Below, one piece after another: positions 58,854-64,000 of a stretch of DNA of 64,000 nucleotides. Origin of the DNA: Pseudomonas poae (GTDB lineage: Bacteria; Pseudomonadota; Gammaproteobacteria; Pseudomonadales; Pseudomonadaceae); assembly GCA_004000515.1 (NCBI GenBank), contig CP034537.1:1240001-1304000 (forward strand), written 5' to 3'. The notes below the pieces were generated by a model. The model ran no database searches, was not told where the DNA came from, and worked only from the letters and a program-made list of their open reading frames with translations. Position 1 is the stretch's first letter, and every line of letters starts with the position of its first letter. Made by a program: the position numbers and the translations under genes.

Positions 58854-59287
58854 AGTGTCGCCGCCTCAAAGGCGCGCAACACCCGCAAGGCGGCGGCCAT
58901 ATCATCGGGAGCGATATCCGCCAGCACTTCTTTGCGCAGGCGTACCAGTTGCACTTCCACCGCTTGCACCAGCTCACGGCCACGCTCGGTAAGGCTCAGT
59001 GCCTTGGCGCGGCGGTCGTGGATGTCTTCGGTACGGCACACGTAGCCGCCGTTGCACAACTGGTCGAGCAGGCGCACCAGCGACGGGCTTTCCATCCCGG
59101 AAGCCTGGGCGACCTTGACTTGGTGCACACCGTCGCCCAAACGGCCGATCATCAAGAGCGGCACGGCGCAGGCTTCGGAAATACCGTAGCTCACCAGCGT
59201 GGTCTGGCAGATTTTGCGCCAATTACGGGCGCCCACCACCATGCTGCTGCTGAGGTTCATCTGGAGTTGTTCGAGGGATTGAGGCAC
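58850..59287 (-). CDS. MarR-family regulator of the efflux operon
   Basis: A 145-residue MarR protein. Winged-helix landmarks: VKVAQASGMESPSLVRLLDQLCNGGYVCRTEDIHDRRAKALSLTERG is the standard recognition helix and wing, with DRRAK the usual wing tip. It is the first gene of MarR-FUSC-DUF1656-HlyD-OMF, each overlapping or adjoining the next, so it very likely represses its own operon and is released by a transported compound. The region above its start, with TTAGTTTGCTAACTA (about 59304-59318), contains an inverted repeat that is a fitting MarR operator. Confidence 0.9.
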   Translation of the reverse strand: MPQSLEQLQMNLSSSMVVGARNWRKICQTTLVSYGISEACAVPLLMIGRLGDGVHQVKVAQASGMESPSLVRLLDQLCNGGYVCRTEDIHDRRAKALSLTERGRELVQAVEVQLVRLRKEVLADIAPDDMAAALRVLRAFEAATL

Positions 59288-59302
59288 TGGATTGTTCGCA
59301 TA

Positions 59303-59319
59303 CAGTTAGTTTGCTAACT
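59303..59319. promoter_or_regulatory. Candidate MarR operator
   Basis: GTTAGTTTGCTAACTAT contains a TTAG(N)7CTAA inverted repeat, 16-32 bases upstream of the MarR start and so over its probable promoter. This is the form and place of a MarR autorepression site. Confidence 0.5.
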
Positions 59320-59431
59320 ATCAATATGGTGGATGGAGCTGAGGCCGTCAAGTTTTGATACAAATTAGTGATGGGTGGTGGGAGGGTGTTGGGTAAGTAA
59401 AGCGGGTTAAGCGATTGCTGCAACACAGAGT

Positions 59432-59566
59432 TGTAGTGAGCGGGCTTGCCCCGCGCTGGGCGGCGAAGCGGCCCCAAAACAAGGCACCTGGTTTGCACGT
59501 GGAAAAATGGATTGGCCGGATTAGCGCCGCTTCGCAGCCCAGCGCGGGGCAAGCCCGCTCACTACA
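59432..59566. repeat. Long-arm REP inverted pair (REPIN)
   Basis: Arms of 41 bases (59432-59472 and 59526-59566) are reverse complements with one mismatch; the outer core is TGTAGTGAGCGGGCTTGCCC. Same family as the IS-split element at 29822. Gap 59320-59745 holds nothing else recognisable. Confidence 0.9.
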
Positions 59567-59745
59567 AGAATGTGGCCGCCGTTTGTACCGGGCAAACCCT
59601 TTTCCTACATCGATTCGTGATCGTACAGGCGGGGGATGCGTTGCGGGGTACGCCGAAGCTCACCATATCGACGTATGACAGAATCCGCGTGCGGTGCTCC
59701 TCGAAATCATTGAGTACTACCCATTGCGACTATCGTCCATTTCCC

Positions 59746-61272
59746 CTAAAGATATAGAACGTTTCCGATACCACCTACAAAGTGTCGGAATCGCCCTCTC
59801 ACTCCCCCTATTAGCCTGAGGGTCTCCTCCTCAATAAACTCAAACACCTCCTCCGCCACGCTGTACTGAAACTGCTTGCGTCGGTGCTTTGAAACCTTCC
59901 CCTCGTTATCCAAGCACATCATCACCAGCTTCGACAGGTCACTGCCGCGCACGTCAAACCGCAGGTTCACGGCCTTGATCACCCGGTCATAGCGATCAAG
60001 AAATTCGGTTTCTTCGCGCAGTTCCACTTCCAGCGCACGGCGGGCCATTTGCAGGGTAAATTCGACACAGCGGGTGGCGTCCCAGTAGCGGTAGATCGAC
60101 GGGTGACCGATGAAGTCGAAGGCCATTTGATCACCGTCCAGCCAGGTGACGTTCCAGAAGTCCCGGGTCGGTTGGGAGAACGCTTTAAGCGCCTCCAAGT
60201 AGGCTTGTTCTTCGTGTTTCATCGCGACGGAAACCGGCAGCAGCAGGCCGTTTCCCAGGGCACCGTAGTGGCAGAGGGTCTGGTGGATCAGGAAGCGGGA
60301 CAGGCGCCCATTGCCATCCATGAATGGGTGCAGGAACACAAAGCCGAAGGCGGTGACAGCTGCGGCCACAAGCGGGTCAACTTCACGCACGGGCTGATTG
60401 GCGAAGGCCATCAATTCCTCCATTAGCTCCTGGCATAACCTGGGTGCTGGCGGCACGTAACTGACGCCCGCTGCGCCGCGCAGGCCATTGTGCAGATGGT
60501 TTTGTTCGTGGCGGAATGCGGCGGCTTTGTCGAAGGGGTTGGACACGGTGCTGTTTTGCAGTTCGACCAGATAGTCCTCCGTCAGCAATCGGCCTTCGTG
60601 GGCCTGGCGTAATAGTTGGACGAAGCGGCGAGATTTTTCTTCGCTGGGTTGTTCTTTTTCAATGGCGAACGAATCGCGCGTTTCGTGGAGGTAGGCCCAT
60701 TGGATTGCTCGGTCCATCATTTCAGGGGGAAGGGTATCCATGAAGGACTTGGCGCGGCCTAAGATATCCAGGCTTAACAGGGCATCTATTTCAGACGTTC
60801 GCTCAACGGTCGCGCAATAAGCCAATGAGCCCAGGCCGTTGAAGTCGATACGCCAACGGGAATTGCGTGTAGAGGGTCCTGTCACATAGCGCTGAGGATC
60901 GAATAAGAGGGTGACGCGGCTGTTGATCGGTTTGCTGTAATCCAACCGTTGAAAGGTCAAACCCTCCCACAGATAGCAAACCTTGCGGATGAATACGCCG
61001 TTAGGGGCTTTTTCCAGCTCTTGCAGCAGTTGCTCCGGGCTGACCGCTTCAAGTGCCTGTGCGAGGATACCGAGGTTGATGCCTTCGTGTTTGAGTGCGA
61101 AAAGAATGTGATCGAGTACTGAACCGGCCGACGGTGCGACGGCGTGGGGAACAGCTAGGCAGTCACCGATCATCGAGAGCCGCGTAACGGGTTTGATCAC
61201 AGCGGCACGACTAGGGGCAATCGCTTTTAACCCAAGGGATTGATGGAGATAGGCATAACCAACCAGGGACAT
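59746..61272 (-). CDS. Fic-domain protein
   Basis: A 508-residue protein. The Fic core motif is HPFMDGNGRLSR (from residue 315), complete with catalytic His and the anion-binding loop; Fic enzymes usually transfer AMP to protein hydroxyls. An upstream S-x-A-I-E-K segment (SFAIEK, 201-206) matches the S/T-xxx-E-G/N inhibitory helix with Lys in place of Gly/Asn, so it looks like a self-inhibited class II Fic. The C-terminal ~150 residues form a likely winged-helix/wHTH-type tail (SVAEEVFEFIEEETL). It stands alone without an antitoxin gene. Target unknown. Confidence 0.88.
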   Translation of the reverse strand: MSLVGYAYLHQSLGLKAIAPSRAAVIKPVTRLSMIGDCLAVPHAVAPSAGSVLDHILFALKHEGINLGILAQALEAVSPEQLLQELEKAPNGVFIRKVCYLWEGLTFQRLDYSKPINSRVTLLFDPQRYVTGPSTRNSRWRIDFNGLGSLAYCATVERTSEIDALLSLDILGRAKSFMDTLPPEMMDRAIQWAYLHETRDSFAIEKEQPSEEKSRRFVQLLRQAHEGRLLTEDYLVELQNSTVSNPFDKAAAFRHEQNHLHNGLRGAAGVSYVPPAPRLCQELMEELMAFANQPVREVDPLVAAAVTAFGFVFLHPFMDGNGRLSRFLIHQTLCHYGALGNGLLLPVSVAMKHEEQAYLEALKAFSQPTRDFWNVTWLDGDQMAFDFIGHPSIYRYWDATRCVEFTLQMARRALEVELREETEFLDRYDRVIKAVNLRFDVRGSDLSKLVMMCLDNEGKVSKHRRKQFQYSVAEEVFEFIEEETLRLIGGVRGRFRHFVGGIGNVLYL

Positions 61273-61374
61273 CGCGTAATCTCAGAAAAAGCTCACTTAC
61301 GCGATTAAAGCCCAGTTTTTTCAACCATCACCAGATTTTTTCAACTTTTTCGTTTTTTTCTAAGTTTTTTGCAC

Positions 61375-61613
61375 TCATTTCACGCGATGCAACAGAAGAT
61401 TCAGCTCATCCACAACCTCAGCCCAATCCGCATCTTCCAGAATTTCATTACGCAAAAACTTCTTCTGGTTCTCCGTCCAAAAAACGCGTCCTCCAGTTTC
61501 TGGTCGCGTTTAAGCGGCGAATGAACCGCCACAAACTTATCAATACTCACCGGGTCATCCGGCAAACCCAGCTGTTTGAAGAGTGACGACAAGCTGTGCA
61601 CTGGCGGTTCCAT
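61375..61613 (-). CDS. DUF2789 protein, frameshifted
   Basis: About 79 residues if repaired. The N-terminus MEPPVHSLSSLFKQLGLPDD is the DUF2789 opening. The A6 run 61479-61484 lacks one base: a seventh restores DAFFWTENQKKFLRNEILED and WAEVVDELNLLLHRVK. Small cytoplasmic protein of unknown function, common in Pseudomonas. It is 102 bases ahead of the Fic gene on the same strand. Confidence 0.85.
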
Positions 61614-61647
61614 GACGGGCTCCTGTTGAGGGGTTATTTGAACGAGT

Positions 61648-63321
61648 CTAGCGGCAACCCTCGGGCGGCGCCGACGGCACGTGGCACAGCACAAACAACC
61701 GCGCCCGGGCACCACCACCGTCCTGGCGACTGAGTTCACGCCAGCCGTCGGGCAGTGGCGCAAAATCATCCGGCGCTTCGTTGCTGCTGATCAGCCACAC
61801 ACGGCGCGTTTCCGCAGGCAGTGCCGACAAACGGTCGAGATAGATGCGCCCACCGTCCTGGTCCACCAGGGTGCCAAACCCGTAGGCGTTTGGCCGGGTC
61901 GGCGTGCCGTCGGGCTTGGGCGGGGTGTAGAGCTGCAGCTGGGCATCGGTCTGGTCGTAATAGACATAGCTGAGGTACCACATCATGTCGCTGAGGACGA
62001 TGCGGTCGTCTTCCTGATAATTGCGATTGACGAACTCCACGGGCACGTTGAACTGGTCGTGCTCGTCGACGGTGAAGTTGTTTTTCAACCCCACCAGTTC
62101 CACCCCGACAAACAGCACGAACAACCCCGCCCCCAACAACGACAGGCGTGATGGCAGGCGGTCGATGGCCAGGGCGATGATGATCGGCAAACTCAACGCA
62201 TACACCGTCAGGTAGCGTTCGATAAACACCGGGGAAATAAACGACACCGCGTATACCAGCAGCAGTGGTAGCAGGAAAAACAACGCCAGCAGGCAGGCCG
62301 GACGGTGGCGCTCGCGGTCCTGCCAGGCGGTGGCGATCACGATCCCGACCAGCAACAACGGGAACAACCAGAACAGCGGCAGCCAGAAGCCAATGCCTTC
62401 ATCTTGGAGCACGAACTGCCAGACCATCGACGGGACGGAGAACAGGTTGACCGGGTCTTCCCATCCAATGTCACCGCCCACCTTGAGCTGTTCGACGTGC
62501 TGCACCAGGTCCAGCAGGTTCGGCAACCAGGGCAGGTACAGCAACACAATCAAGGCATTGGCCACCCACCACGATGGACGCGCCAGCAGGCGTTGGCCTC
62601 GCGGCTGAGTGCCGTACAGCACACCCAGATAAGCCCAATGCACCAGTACGCACAGCGCGGTGAAGTAGTGGGTATAGAAACCGGCGCTCATCAGCAACGT
62701 GTACGCCGCCAGATAGCGTGTGCGCTCCGGCGACCGCACCCAATACACCAGCGCCAACGTGGCGCCCAGCAGCCAGACGCCCAGCAGCGAATACATACGC
62801 ACTTCCTGGCTGTAGCGCACGGCAGTCGGCAGCAGCGCCAGCAGGATTCCAGCCAGCACCGCGGCGCGGCGGGTGGACAACTGCCGTGTCAGCCAGATGC
62901 CCAGGCCCACGGCGACCACACCGGGGATTGCACTCATGCTGCGAATCGACCAGATGCTGTCACCGAACAGCTCGATCCAGCCGCGCAGCAAGAAAAAATA
63001 CAGCGGCGGATGCACATCGTGCGCCGCGTGAAACCACAAGTCGGTCGCAGCGTATTCGCTAAGCAACAGGCTTGACCCTTCGTCGCCCCAGATCGCCGCC
63101 GACGTCAGCCCGTAAAAACGCAGGGCCATGGCCAGCGCCAAAATGGGTACCCACCAAAGACGACTGATCCAACCGGCACCTTCCCAGGTCCCCGTAAGGC
63201 GATTGAATGCGGGCAAGGCCCCAACCTTTTCATCTTGCTCTACCACAGACCTTCGCACCTCGATTCCCCTACCCTTGCCCTTTTGGCCGGCAAATATTGC
63301 CCATGCATCAATAACCGCCAC
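61648..63321 (-). CDS. GT39-family membrane glycosyltransferase
   Basis: Up to 557 residues with at least ten membrane helices. GT-C features near the N-terminus: an acidic pair in IWGDEGSSLLLSE, DVHPPLYFFLLRGW, then QEVRMYSLLG and a periplasmic C-terminal domain. This is the dolichyl-phosphate-mannose-protein-transferase/ArnT-like group that uses polyprenyl-linked sugars at the outer side of the inner membrane. The acceptor is unknown. The start is uncertain: the longest frame begins with a GTG at 63321, but the membrane part begins near residue 52, so a later start is possible. Confidence 0.85.
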   Translation of the reverse strand: MAVIDAWAIFAGQKGKGRGIEVRRSVVEQDEKVGALPAFNRLTGTWEGAGWISRLWWVPILALAMALRFYGLTSAAIWGDEGSSLLLSEYAATDLWFHAAHDVHPPLYFFLLRGWIELFGDSIWSIRSMSAIPGVVAVGLGIWLTRQLSTRRAAVLAGILLALLPTAVRYSQEVRMYSLLGVWLLGATLALVYWVRSPERTRYLAAYTLLMSAGFYTHYFTALCVLVHWAYLGVLYGTQPRGQRLLARPSWWVANALIVLLYLPWLPNLLDLVQHVEQLKVGGDIGWEDPVNLFSVPSMVWQFVLQDEGIGFWLPLFWLFPLLLVGIVIATAWQDRERHRPACLLALFFLLPLLLVYAVSFISPVFIERYLTVYALSLPIIIALAIDRLPSRLSLLGAGLFVLFVGVELVGLKNNFTVDEHDQFNVPVEFVNRNYQEDDRIVLSDMMWYLSYVYYDQTDAQLQLYTPPKPDGTPTRPNAYGFGTLVDQDGGRIYLDRLSALPAETRRVWLISSNEAPDDFAPLPDGWRELSRQDGGGARARLFVLCHVPSAPPEGCR

Positions 63322-63451
63322 TCTAGGACAAAAGCCCCGGATTCGCTGCTTGAATCGGATGAATCTTCTATTTGTGTGGGGCTTTACCGAACCAATAGTA
63401 GGAACAAGCTATGATTGGCACCTTTCAAGGACTCAGGATCAAGGACTCGTC

Positions 63452-64000
63452 ATGCGTATCGGTTTTCTGTCACCCCTGGCGCTGGCACTGCTTGCCGGCG
63501 TCTCTCTTCAAGCCCAGGCCAGCGGCGACGATTCGTGCTACCCCGACTGGCGGGTCGCGCGTGACAACCTTGATGCCTGCAGCAACCTGCCCTTCCTGAG
63601 CCCAGGCAATGACAGTCGGGTCAACCTGCGCTTACTGCTGGCCGACAAGAAAACCACACCGCTAACGCCCGACGCCTTGAACGACGATGACTTGGCCCAG
63701 GGTTTCGGCCCGGTGCCGTTTCCGGTGTATCGCCTGACACCCCGTACAGACGCGAGCGCCGAGCCCGATACCAAACCCGACGATTCACGCACCGCCGAAC
63801 TCGACACGTTGCTCGAACCGTTGGGCATCAAGCGTGAAGAATATAAAACCGCCGGCGCGGCCTTCCTCAACGGCGAAGGCAGCCGCTGCCGCAGTAACGA
63901 TGACGACAGTGCCACGGCGTTTATCAGCCAGGTGATCAAAGCCGACATGCCCGCCGCCGAGCGGACCTCACTGGCCAAGGCGCGCCTGCAACTGCTCGCC
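63452..64000 (+). CDS. Secreted protein of unknown function, 5' part
   Basis: Open to the window end, so 183 residues are seen. A signal peptide (MRIGFLSPLALALLAGVSLQAQA) is followed by a Cys-containing region (DDSCYPDWRVARDNLDACSNLPFLSPGND), then an acidic stretch. The ATG at 63452 follows CAAGGACTCGTC with an AAGGA site. No family recognised; long exported proteins with this opening occur in Pseudomonas. It is divergent from the glycosyltransferase gene. Base composition is normal for the region. Confidence 0.75.
   Translation, partial: MRIGFLSPLALALLAGVSLQAQASGDDSCYPDWRVARDNLDACSNLPFLSPGNDSRVNLRLLLADKKTTPLTPDALNDDDLAQGFGPVPFPVYRLTPRTDASAEPDTKPDDSRTAELDTLLEPLGIKREEYKTAGAAFLNGEGSRCRSNDDDSATAFISQVIKADMPAAERTSLAKARLQLLA

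Noticed and set aside
56872..58992. A 706-codon plus-strand frame opposite the FUSC gene
   Set aside because: Product is rich in His, Arg and Gln without any fold signature, while the minus-strand frame encodes a clear FUSC transporter.
1..64000. CRISPR arrays, rRNA genes or prophage
   Set aside because: No regularly spaced repeats, no rRNA sequence and no phage structural genes were seen on either strand.

Overview
This window looks like chromosome from a fluorescent pseudomonad (Pseudomonas fluorescens complex). The gene families fit (oscA-sbp-cysTWA, desA, gabTD, pgaABCD with Pseudomonas-like neighbours), the codons are GC-rich, and several intergenic REP elements carry the Pseudomonas core GTGGGAGC(G/C)GGCTTGC or GTAGTGAGCGGGCTTGCCCC. 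This identification is inferred from gene content; no database was searched.

Layout. 1-6.5 kb: end of a CynX-like transporter, LysR and AraC regulators, a membrane desaturase, a receiver-only response regulator, a secreted GlcG/transthyretin-like pair, a Crp-type regulator and a DUF962 protein. 6.5-10.6 kb: sulfate uptake operon (sbp-cysT-cysW-cysA) with oscA. 10.8-16.6 kb: two cyclic-di-GMP enzymes around the fatty-acid desaturase desA, then a receiver-HDOD protein. 16.7-19.7 kb: gabT and gabD. 20.0-22.5 kb: tRNA-Arg(CCG), then an AT-rich bacteriocin/immunity pair. 22.5-25.4 kb: vWA lipoprotein, ECF sigma factor and probable anti-sigma operon. 25.5-29.8 kb: lipoprotein cluster (CsgG, DUF4810, DUF799 and others). 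29.8-31.2 kb: an IS481-family element inserted in a REP palindrome. 31.2-44.9 kb: an accessory competition island made of a two-partner CdiB/CdiA system whose tip looks like a PoNe-type DNase, followed by a run of diverse immunity-type genes and an extra signal peptidase I. 45.2-51.6 kb: pgaABCD for poly-N-acetylglucosamine. 51.9-59.3 kb: a YdgA-like protein, a membrane protein, and a MarR-FUSC-DUF1656-HlyD-OMF efflux operon. 59.7-64 kb: Fic protein, DUF2789 protein, GT39-type glycosyltransferase and a partial secreted protein.

The cdi and pga loci lie side by side and are transcribed in the same direction, so contact-dependent competition and matrix production share one surface-associated region. 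The c-di-GMP enzymes nearby could feed PgaCD, whose family is c-di-GMP-activated; that link is inference.

About 22 reading frames are broken by a single base, nearly all in short homopolymers, both gains and losses, and in core genes (gabD, pgaA, pgaB, pgaC, sigma factor). I read this as sequencing or assembly error rather than decay. Each broken gene is given as one full-length entry with the break located.
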